A stretch of 8,367 nt of DNA from Bacteroidota bacterium (GTDB lineage: Bacteria > Bacteroidota > Bacteroidia > Bacteroidales > Prolixibacteraceae): positions 1-8,367 of the forward strand of contig JAUYTA010000665.1 in the NCBI GenBank assembly GCA_030695265.1, written 5' to 3'. Position 1 is the stretch's first letter; the number at the start of each line of letters is the position of its first letter. The notes beneath the pieces were generated by a model that did not search any database, was not told the DNA's origin, and saw nothing but the letters and a program-made list of their open reading frames with translations. This document shows positions 1 through 4,898 of this stretch, piece by piece. The translations under genes were made by a program, and so were the position numbers.

Positions 1-261
1 GTTGAAAAAGCACAGGCCGGATGGCGTCGTGTTTGCGCAACCGCTCTGACCAACGGAGTTCCGGTTCCTGCGTTGACTTCAGCGCTTTGCTATTTCGACG
101 GAATCCGTAGCGAACGTTTGCCAGCGAATCTTTTACAGGCCCAACGCGACTATTTCGGTGCCCACACATACGAACGTATCGACAAGCCGCGCGGTGAATT
201 CTTCCACACCAACTGGACCGGAAGAGGTGGCGACACAACTTCAAGAACGTATGTGGTTTAA
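1..261 (+). CDS. gnd: 6-phosphogluconate dehydrogenase, decarboxylating (3' end only)
   Basis: This is the C-terminal 86 residues of 6-phosphogluconate dehydrogenase, the NADP(+)- or NAD(+)-dependent cytosolic enzyme that turns 6-phosphogluconate into ribulose 5-phosphate and CO2 in the oxidative pentose phosphate pathway. Frame 1 is open from the first base, so the gene starts outside the window; full-length members are about 470-490 residues. The visible part carries the family's C-terminal signature: [20 protein letters not shown] followed by a FHTNW motif, the region that contributes to the substrate site of the partner subunit in the dimer. After FHTNW there is a short polar tail ([13 protein letters not shown]) that is longer than in the E. 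coli enzyme. The stop TAA at 259-261 is followed by a palindrome and an intrinsic terminator, so this is the last gene of its transcript. Identification is very secure. Confidence 0.96.
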   Translation, partial: VEKAQAGWRRVCATALTNGVPVPALTSALCYFDGIRSERLPANLLQAQRDYFGAHTYERIDKPRGEFFHTNWTGRGGDTTSRTYVV

Positions 262-275
262 TTTGTTGATCTTTT

Positions 276-308
276 AGTGAGCGGGTGACTTCAAGTCACC
301 CGCTCACT
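276..308. repeat. Perfect 33-nt palindrome 3' of gnd, REP-like architecture
   Basis: The arms are AGTGAGCGGGTGA (276-288) and TCACCCGCTCACT (296-308) around the centre CTTCAAG, so every base pairs up to the central C. It has the same 13-7-13 layout and the same TGA...TCA junction around the heptamer as the REP-like palindromes at 3211 and 3629, but the outer arms are different. It is not followed by a T-run, so it is not the main terminator, although it could stabilise the gnd mRNA 3' end. I read it as a diverged member of, or a sister family to, the local REP elements; this is inference. Confidence 0.6.
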
Positions 309-318
309 CGCAAAATAC

Positions 319-352
319 AAAAGCCGCTTTCCTAAATGGAGAGCGGCTTTTT
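319..352 (+). terminator. Intrinsic terminator of gnd (probably bidirectional)
   Basis: The stem pairs 319-332 (AAAAGCCGCTTTCC) with 338-351 (GGAGAGCGGCTTTT) around a TAAAT loop: 14 pairs with one G-T wobble, ending in a run of five T at 348-352. The A-run at the 5' side gives a matching T-run on the other strand, so it could also stop minus-strand transcripts coming from the 409-2644 genes. Confidence 0.88.
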
Positions 353-357
353 GCAAT

Positions 358-386
358 TGATCCGATGACTGGAGTTCATCGGATCA
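358..386 (-). repeat. REP-like palindrome R1 (ACTCCAG-type core, inverted)
   Basis: The arms TGATCCGATGA (358-368) and TCATCGGATCA (376-386) flank the core CTGGAGT. It is the reverse complement of R2 at 2783-2817, so the two face each other across the AT-rich gene pair at 409-2644. Read on the minus strand, the hairpin has a bulged A after GATG, then AC/GT pairs and a TCCA tip. A stem with a fixed bulge is typical of REP elements mobilised by RAYT proteins. Confidence 0.85.
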
Positions 387-408
387 GAAATTCCATAAAT
401 TAATTCAT

Positions 409-927
409 TTATCGCACCTTACCTCCTACCGGAGTGTAAATTATTCTTGGCATAGGTTTTTTGAAGCTACTTTTCGAATTATTTTTTTTCTGGCTTTTTG
501 ATTGCTTTTCCATCCTTTTCAAAAGTAAAATTTCATTTTTTAAGTCATTTATTTTGATAATCCTTAGTTCTTCAAAAAGTCCAATCTTATTATTCTCTAA
601 TCCATTTTCTAATTTTGCCAATAGAATCTCCTTATTTGCAATTACTTGCTTACGCAAAAGAAATGATGATTTAATTTTGGGTTTTGGGTATTTTCTCTTA
701 TTTGAACAAATCGGGACAGAGAAATAAAAATCATAACAATAATCAAGATACTGAATAAATCTTGATTTAAATTCCGTTGTTAACAAGCTAGTGATTTGAA
801 TATTTTCATCCTTAACTATTTCAAGAATCAAATTGAATTCAATGTCAAAAGTACGACAGACATCACTAATAAATTCGATTTCATCAAGTTGACTGGTTAT
901 ATTACCAACAAATTCCGACTTTTCCAT
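409..927 (-). CDS. Hypothetical protein, basic and helical, second gene of AT-rich pair
   Basis: I do not recognise this protein. I start it at the ATG at 925-927, giving 172 residues beginning MEKSEFVGN. The frame stays open upstream to a TTG at 976-978, which would add 17 residues and leave 19 nt to the preceding stop; the ATG leaves 70 nt. The N-terminal half (DEIEFISDVCRTF onward) looks alpha-helical. The middle, from about residue 90 to 150, is rich in Lys, Glu, Leu and Ile and could form a coiled coil. The last 35 residues are strongly basic (Lys/Ser/Asn-rich), ending in RIIYTPVGGKVR, and could bind nucleic acid or a partner. There is no signal peptide or membrane segment. It lies directly downstream of the 548-aa gene in the same orientation and shares its AT-rich composition, so the two are probably cotranscribed and functionally linked. 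A partner or antidote role for the upstream protein is speculation. Confidence 0.72.
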   Translation of the reverse strand: MEKSEFVGNITSQLDEIEFISDVCRTFDIEFNLILEIVKDENIQITSLLTTEFKSRFIQYLDYCYDFYFSVPICSNKRKYPKPKIKSSFLLRKQVIANKEILLAKLENGLENNKIGLFEELRIIKINDLKNEILLLKRMEKQSKSQKKNNSKSSFKKPMPRIIYTPVGGKVR

Positions 928-997
928 TTTTAAGATATGATTTAATCTATATGCTTTCTTTTTCAAACAACCATACAAAATTCAAATAACAGGAGTC

Positions 998-2644
998 TCA
1001 AATGAAGTTACGTTCCAATATATCCATTGTTTTTATTGCGTTTTCGAAAATACTTTTTGCAACTTCGATGTAGTTATTGTCTTTGATACCAAAGTATTCT
1101 ATCGCTTTTTTACATTTATTATTTGAATTACTAAATCCATGCGCCAATAATCCAGAACGCAAATCCCATAATCGCCGAAGAAATTCTTCATTCATGTCAG
1201 AAAAGTTATGACCATTTTCTTTTATAAATCGCTCAAGCTTTGCAAGTCCTCTTTCTACCTTTAATTGAATGTTGATATCGGGAGGAATATTAATATCATT
1301 TTTTGATATTTCCACTAAAAAGTCTTCAAGAGCTTTATTCTTAGGCATTTTTTTCAATTTTTTCTCAATTTCAGCCTCATTCAATCGGTCAATAGTAATT
1401 ATACTCAAATTTAATATCTGATCACAAAATGATATGATATTATTAGTTGCTGGTAGATGCAAGGATTTAAATCGAAATTTATCTTCATCAGCTAATGGTT
1501 TATAAAACTTCCATCCGAATTTCTTCTCCCATTTTTCATTAAATTCATGATACCTATGTTTGAAGTAATGATCTACCCTTTCCGGATAATCTACAAAGTT
1601 GCCATTAATCATACATTCTTTATACGACGAGCTTAGGTCCATTCCATTCGAAGGTGGAATGTTATGTATTTTCCAATGATACAGTTCCCTTTGTGGCAAA
1701 GCACTCAGATAACCAAGAAAAACAGGTATATAATCATCAACACTATTATCAATTTTTACAGAAAATGTTTTTGTTGAGACGATAAAAGAGTCGACCTTGC
1801 AAGAAGGGTCATTATAATATTTCTCCAATACTTCTCTCCTGAAATATGTTCTTTTATGGAAATTTTCCTTTGATCTGGAAGGTTCAATCTGTATTTCATT
1901 TCCAGCATCATCATATCCAACAATAAATTTTACAGACTCCGTTTCTTCATCATTAAAATGAGTTGTCTTATTAGGATTACTATCGATAAAGACATTCCCC
2001 AAGATATCGCTTTGAACATAATTGAATTCGTTCCTGATTAAATGGCGATAAATAAAATTTTCAGTTTTCTTTATTTCATCTTTCATTTCTATTTTCCACT
2101 CATCCGGGCATTTAGCAATAGTAATTGAGAAGTCAAAACTAATAACGAAATTCATTTCTCTAATGGTGATGTATTCCTTTAAATGTTTCAATGAAATCAA
2201 TACTTTATCATGCCGTATAATTATCACATCTATTAGTTGGCCAACTTCATCAACGAAACAATATTTGCGCTCTTGTTTGTTTATACCTTGTTCATACAAA
2301 TTGAAATAAAGCACAAACTCCTCGGATACATCAATATAAAAATCCGGAGTGTTTATCGTTGGGAAATTTCTGCAAAATAAAAAAGGTTCTAAACCATCTT
2401 TTTCATAAGTTTTATAAGTATTATCTCCATAAACAACAGGCTTTCCTCCACGTCCCATCCAAATAGGTGGAATATGATCTTGATTGTAAACTTGCTTTTG
2501 CTCTTTGTCTATCAAACAACAAAATATTCTTGATCCACATTCTTTAATATCATCTCTTTCATAGATAGTTAGCCATCCTTTTTCATTAAAGCTACCTTCT
2601 ATTTTTTTAACTTTACTTTCAAGTAAGAAATCCTTTTTCTCCAT
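998..2644 (-). CDS. Hypothetical 548-aa protein with HEPN-like C-terminal segment
   Basis: Start is ATG at 2642-2644. Function is unknown. Residues 1-185 look beta-rich, with a GRGGKPVVYGD stretch near 64-74 and a SEEFVLYFNLYE motif near 107-118. A middle region, about 260-400, contains TYFRREVLEKYY, DDYIPVFLGYL and YHWKIHNIPPSNG, and reads like a conserved globular core. From about 400 onward it is helical. Its tail carries LRSGLLAHGF (495-504), an R-x5-H arrangement (R496, H502) like the catalytic motif of HEPN RNases. The residue after Arg is Ser rather than the usual Asn, Asp or His, so the HEPN call is tentative. From memory, unverified, similar proteins of unknown function occur in many bacteria. 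No transmembrane or signal sequence is visible. It is AT-rich compared with gnd and hut genes, is followed by the 172-aa gene, and is bracketed by inverted REPs, which suggests horizontal acquisition and possibly defence. Confidence 0.82.
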   Translation of the reverse strand: MEKKDFLLESKVKKIEGSFNEKGWLTIYERDDIKECGSRIFCCLIDKEQKQVYNQDHIPPIWMGRGGKPVVYGDNTYKTYEKDGLEPFLFCRNFPTINTPDFYIDVSEEFVLYFNLYEQGINKQERKYCFVDEVGQLIDVIIIRHDKVLISLKHLKEYITIREMNFVISFDFSITIAKCPDEWKIEMKDEIKKTENFIYRHLIRNEFNYVQSDILGNVFIDSNPNKTTHFNDEETESVKFIVGYDDAGNEIQIEPSRSKENFHKRTYFRREVLEKYYNDPSCKVDSFIVSTKTFSVKIDNSVDDYIPVFLGYLSALPQRELYHWKIHNIPPSNGMDLSSSYKECMINGNFVDYPERVDHYFKHRYHEFNEKWEKKFGWKFYKPLADEDKFRFKSLHLPATNNIISFCDQILNLSIITIDRLNEAEIEKKLKKMPKNKALEDFLVEISKNDINIPPDINIQLKVERGLAKLERFIKENGHNFSDMNEEFLRRLWDLRSGLLAHGFSNSNNKCKKAIEYFGIKDNNYIEVAKSIFENAIKTMDILERNFI

Positions 2645-2671
2645 AATTTTTAGGTATTATATTGCACTATT

Positions 2672-2679
2672 TAAAGGTA
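2672..2679 (-). promoter_or_regulatory. Candidate -7 element for the 548-aa gene
   Basis: On the minus strand this reads TACCTTTA, a 7-of-8 match to the Bacteroidota -7 consensus TAnnTTTG, about 27 nt upstream of the ATG at 2644. Several TTG triplets lie further upstream on the minus strand, but none at a clearly ideal spacing, so the -33 element is uncertain. Confidence 0.35.
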
Positions 2680-2690
2680 TTAAATAAGTA

Positions 2691-2704
2691 TTGCAACAAT
2701 GCAA
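2691..2704. promoter_or_regulatory. Small inverted repeat upstream of the 548-aa gene
   Basis: TTGCA (2691-2695) and TGCAA (2700-2704) flank ACAA. It sits about 50 nt upstream of the start codon, in the expected -30 region of the candidate promoter, so it could be an operator. Five-base arms occur often by chance. Confidence 0.25.
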
Positions 2705-2782
2705 CTGAGACATATTTTTCTCTGATTACTCCGACTAAATTATACAATTGTTAGCATAAAAATCAGTATTCAATAAAACATT

Positions 2783-2817
2783 TACTGATCCGATGAACTC
2801 CAGTCATCGGATCAGTA
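2783..2817 (+). repeat. REP-like palindrome R2 (ACTCCAG core), 3' of the RAYT gene
   Basis: Arms TACTGATCCGATGA and TCATCGGATCAGTA flank ACTCCAG: 14 perfect pairs, or more when the AC/GT pairs of the core are counted with a bulged A. It lies 15 nt beyond the RAYT stop codon, in the same relation as R6 to the second RAYT copy. It is the exact inverse of R1. It probably also separates or terminates the RAYT transcript ahead of the AT-rich gene pair. Confidence 0.88.
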
Positions 2818-2832
2818 GCTCTGTTCAACGGA

Positions 2833-3522
2833 TTAGGTAATCAATCCCAATTCTTTTGCAAGTTCCCGGTTAATCAGTTTTCCTTTTCGACCGGAGTAGT
2901 AATCGCGGTAAGAGGAAAATTCCCAGTCTTCGGGATTTCGAACAAGTCGGTCGTTAACCGGATTGAGATGGATGTAGTTGAAACATACATTGGGGTATTC
3001 TTTTTCGGGTAGTGAAATGTTGCCCACCATTCCAAAATGACTTTGGAAATAGGCAGGTGCAAATTCGGGTTCGGTCAGGCAAAGGGCTTTAGTGTGTTGC
3101 TGAAAAAGTGAGCCATGCATACCCGATTGCTTATTAACCGCCCGTGTGTATGAGCGTAACATGATGGCAATTGAGTCATTTAAAGTACGCGATTTTGCTA
3201 TTGGCGGACGACTCATCCGATGACTTGGGTTCATCGGATGAGTATTCGCTTCTGTTCCATTACTGATCCGATGAACTCCAGTCAGCGGATCAGAAGCATC
3301 AGTCAGCGGATCAGGAACAATCTCTATACGTTCATTTACAACCTCAATCATCAGATGAAAATGGGTTGGCATCAGGCACCAGGCAAGGATTTCCGAGTGA
3401 GGACTTATGTATTCTTTGATCTTGGATAGAAAATAAAGGTAATTCTCCCGTTCACGAAAAACCAATTGAGAGTTGTTGCTGCGGTTGAAGACATGATAAA
3501 TTTGACCGTTCTGAAAATCCAT
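2833..3522 (-). CDS. REP-associated tyrosine transposase (RAYT, IS200-like Y1/HUH family)
   Basis: A 229-residue member of the Y1 transposase family. RAYTs nick and rejoin single-stranded DNA at REP hairpins through a 5'-phosphotyrosine intermediate. N-terminal YHVFNRSNNSQLVF (9-22) is the usual opening. MPTHFHLMIE (51-60) holds the HUH motif, His54-Phe55-His56. SYTRAVNKQ (124-132) holds the probable nucleophile Tyr125. NYIHLNPVNDRLV and DWEFSSYRDYY (182-209) are the conserved RAYT C-terminus. Between the HUH motif and the tyrosine, residues about 70-104 are not family sequence: they are the in-frame translation of REP palindromes R3, R4 and a half copy, giving DPLTDAS-DPLTGVH and THPMNPSHRMS. 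The frame is intact, so an active protein with a REP-encoded loop is possible. The start ATG at 3520-3522 fits the family N-terminus. REP R2 lies just 3' of the gene. Confidence 0.93.
   Translation of the reverse strand: MDFQNGQIYHVFNRSNNSQLVFRERENYLYFLSKIKEYISPHSEILAWCLMPTHFHLMIEVVNERIEIVPDPLTDASDPLTGVHRISNGTEANTHPMNPSHRMSRPPIAKSRTLNDSIAIMLRSYTRAVNKQSGMHGSLFQQHTKALCLTEPEFAPAYFQSHFGMVGNISLPEKEYPNVCFNYIHLNPVNDRLVRNPEDWEFSSYRDYYSGRKGKLINRELAKELGLIT
3211..3243 (-). repeat. REP-like palindrome R3 inside the RAYT coding sequence
   Basis: Arms ACTCATCCGATGA (3211-3223) and TCATCGGATGAGT (3231-3243) flank CTTGGGT. The arms are identical to those of R5 at 3629, while the core is the reverse complement of R5's ACCCAAG, so R3 is R5 flipped. 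In the RAYT frame it encodes the THPMNPSHRMS stretch of the protein. Confidence 0.92.
3263..3314 (+). repeat. REP-like palindrome R4 plus tandem half copy, inside RAYT
   Basis: R4 (3263-3293) has arms CTGATCCGATGA and TCAGCGGATCAG around ACTCCAG, with one mismatch in the stem (A against G). Its right half, CAGTCAGCGGATCAG (3279-3293), is repeated 21 nt later at 3300-3314. The 21-nt period keeps the reading frame and produces a tandem seven-residue repeat in the protein (DPLTDAS, DPLTGVH). Confidence 0.88.
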
Positions 3523-3628
3523 TGTTATTTGAAGTCAATTTACTGCTTTTTATTCAATAGTTCACTGAACCCCTGAAACGAATTTTAATAAAATCCATGC
3601 GCAATAATCATTGTCTGTATGAAAGTAC

Positions 3629-3661
3629 ACTCATCCGATGAACCCAAGTCATCGGATGAGT
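3629..3661 (+). repeat. REP-like palindrome R5 (ACCCAAG core)
   Basis: Perfect 13-nt arms ACTCATCCGATGA and TCATCGGATGAGT flank ACCCAAG. With R6 it forms an 83-nt doublet (33 nt, a 19-nt spacer, 31 nt) of exactly the same dimensions as R3-R4, and the spacers share the end TCCATTA. It lies between the RAYT start region and the second RAYT copy. Confidence 0.92.
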
Positions 3662-3680
3662 TGCCTCTTCTTCTCCATTA

Positions 3681-3711
3681 CTGATCCGATGAACTCCAGT
3701 CATCGGATCAG
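3681..3711 (+). repeat. REP-like palindrome R6 overlapping the stop of the RAYT remnant
   Basis: Perfect 12-nt arms CTGATCCGATGA and TCATCGGATCAG flank ACTCCAG. Its right arm supplies the TGA stop codon (minus strand, 3708-3710) of the truncated RAYT copy. Same orientation and same 3' placement as R2 relative to the intact RAYT. Confidence 0.92.
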
Positions 3712-4058
3712 AAGGTTGCGATCAGCCCCAATTCCCTCGCAAGTTCCCGATTTAATAGCTTCCCTTTTCTTCCGCAAAAATAATCGCGGTACGAAGAGAA
3801 TTCCCAGTCTTCAGGATTCCAGACAAGCCGGTCATTTACCAGGTTTTGGTGGATGTAATCGAAGCAAACATTCAGGTAATTCGTTTCGGGCAGGTCGAGG
3901 TTTCCCAACATTCCAAAATGGGTATTGAAAAAAGCGGGAGAAATACCCTGAGATTCGGTCAGGCAAAGGGCTTTTGTGTCTTTCTGGAACAATGAACCAG
4001 TTATCTTTTGCTGTTTCTGAACCGCACGGGTATATGAGCGAAGACTTGCACCGTCAAG
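3708..4058 (-). pseudogene. Truncated RAYT transposase (C-terminal half only)
   Basis: The minus-strand frame from 4058 to the TGA at 3708-3710 aligns with residues about 122-229 of the intact RAYT next door: LRSYTRAVQKQ, GSLFQKDTKALCLTE, THFGMLGNLDLPE, DYIHQNLVNDRLV, DWEFSSYRDYFCGRKGKLLN and ELARELGLIATF. It keeps the putative catalytic tyrosine but lacks the N-terminal half with the HUH motif. An in-frame TAA (4059-4061, minus strand) lies immediately upstream of the homologous part, and beyond it the sequence is no longer RAYT-like. A start at 3992 would give only a 94-residue product without the tyrosine. The two copies differ at many positions, so this is an older or independently acquired copy rather than a recent duplicate. 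It carries no REP insertion in the part that survives. Confidence 0.88.
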
Positions 4059-4140
4059 TTATTCGCCATGCACCGCGCACAAACAAGCCCTGGCTCCACT
4101 TTGAGTGAAACCATTACTTAAATTGAACTCATCCGTATTG

Positions 4141-4722
4141 TTATGTCGATTTCTTCACAAACTTCGTCAAAAGAACAAGTTGCTGGCCGTTTACTTTACC
4201 TTCAATTTGTTCGGGATTATCGGCAACCAAAGTGATTCCGCGAACTGCTGTTCCGCGTTTGGCGGTAAAACCAGCACCTCTCACTTCCAGGTCTTTTATA
4301 AGCACCACAGTATCGCCACCCTGAAGAACAACTCCATTGCTGTCAATGTGTTTCACTTCATCATCTGCCGAAATCCCCTCGCCGGTAGATTGTGCCCAAG
4401 CCAAAGTGACTTCGTCAAGGTAAAGCATGTCGAGCAGATCGTGCGACCAGCCCTCGGCACTCAGGCGGTGCAACATCCTCCAGGCCATTACCTGAACGGC
4501 AGGAACCGTACTCCACATACTATCATTTAAACAGCGCCAGTGATTGGCATCTATCTTTTCTGGATTTTCAATCTGTTCCAGGCAAGTTTCGCAAACAAGC
4601 ACACATTGGTCTGCCTTTGCGTTATAAGCTGGCGGAACCTCGTAAACTTTCAGGTCGTCGGTTGCACCACAAAACTCGCATTTCGAGCAGCTCCGTGCCT
4701 GAATTTCCTTTTCTACACTCAT
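4141..4722 (-). CDS. PhnA/YjdM family zinc-ribbon protein
   Basis: A 193-residue protein that begins MSVEKEIQARSCSKCEFCG. Four cysteines in two pairs (CSKCEFC near the N-terminus and CETC about 40 residues later) look like a zinc ribbon of the PhnA N-terminal type. The C-terminal 70 residues (DSNGVVLQGGDTVVLIKDL, then GTAVRGI and IEGKVNGQQLVLLTKFVKK) are the SH3-like PhnA/YjdM domain. The name comes from the E. coli phosphonate locus, but the protein is not required for phosphonate breakdown and its cellular role is not established. The linker (HWRCLNDSMWSTVPAVQVMAW and following) makes this longer than the roughly 110-residue E. coli protein; such long forms are common in Bacteroidota. The frame is open further upstream to 4767, but a -7 promoter element lies inside that extension, so I choose the ATG at 4720-4722. 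It is divergent from the HAD gene. Confidence 0.88.
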   Translation of the reverse strand: MSVEKEIQARSCSKCEFCGATDDLKVYEVPPAYNAKADQCVLVCETCLEQIENPEKIDANHWRCLNDSMWSTVPAVQVMAWRMLHRLSAEGWSHDLLDMLYLDEVTLAWAQSTGEGISADDEVKHIDSNGVVLQGGDTVVLIKDLEVRGAGFTAKRGTAVRGITLVADNPEQIEGKVNGQQLVLLTKFVKKST

Positions 4723-4745
4723 TTTCGGTATTTTTAATTTTGGCG

Positions 4746-4753
4746 CAAAGCTA
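4746..4753 (-). promoter_or_regulatory. Candidate -7 element of the phnA-like gene
   Basis: On the minus strand this reads TAGCTTTG, a perfect TAnnTTTG match, 23 nt upstream of the chosen ATG. It would start the mRNA about 17-20 nt before the start codon, which argues against the longer open frame beginning at 4767. No convincing -33 TTTG is seen at standard spacing. Confidence 0.45.
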
Positions 4754-4824
4754 AGTTTTAAATCCAATATGGGAAATAATACATAAAACTCTATTCTGAA
4801 AAAAACCTTCTAAAATCCTTTTAT

Positions 4825-4844
4825 ATGGCAATATACACTGCCAT
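4825..4844. promoter_or_regulatory. Inverted repeat in the divergent phnA-HAD intergenic region
   Basis: ATGGCA (4825-4830) and TGCCAT (4839-4844) flank an 8-nt AT-rich centre, in the middle of the 176-nt region between two divergent genes. The shape would suit a dimeric regulator, but the arms are only 6 nt. The motif TAATTTTT at 4852-4859 is a possible -7 element for the HAD gene. Confidence 0.3.
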
Positions 4845-4898
4845 TTCACGTTAATTTTTCCAAAGAAATTGCAAAACCATCAACCTAAAAAACCAACT

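Noticed and set aside
276..308. Main rho-independent terminator of gnd
   Set aside because: There is no T-run after this palindrome; the hairpin at 319-352 with its T5 tail is the better terminator.
461..727. Plus-strand 88-aa hydrophobic frame
   Set aside because: It is the antisense of the basic, Lys/Asn-rich minus-strand protein; its Phe/Leu/Ser-rich composition is the mirror of AAA and AAG codons.
409..2644. HEPN/MNT toxin-antitoxin pair
   Set aside because: The small protein lacks nucleotidyltransferase motifs and the HEPN-like segment is only the end of a much larger protein, so the classical pair does not fit.
3211..3711. CRISPR-like array of repeats
   Set aside because: The repeats are nearly perfect hairpins of two subtypes, in mixed orientation, in pairs 19 nt apart, inside and beside a transposase gene. 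There are no regular unique spacers and no cas genes.
3220..3928. Plus-strand frames at 3220-3429 and 3638-3928
   Set aside because: They start in the REP palindromes and run antisense to the RAYT genes; shared residues such as MNPSHRM come from the palindromes, not from homology of proteins.
4041..4110. Group II intron-like fragment (GACGGTGCAAGTC on the minus strand)
   Set aside because: Only a short resemblance; no domain V hairpin or reverse transcriptase is present and part of it is still RAYT coding sequence.
4105..4530. Plus-strand 141-aa frame opposite the phnA-like gene
   Set aside because: The opposite strand encodes a recognisable zinc-ribbon plus PhnA domain protein; the plus-strand translation looks random.
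4723..4767. N-terminal extension of the phnA-like protein
   Set aside because: The 15 extra residues overlap a perfect -7 promoter element, and the family normally begins close to the first Cys pair.
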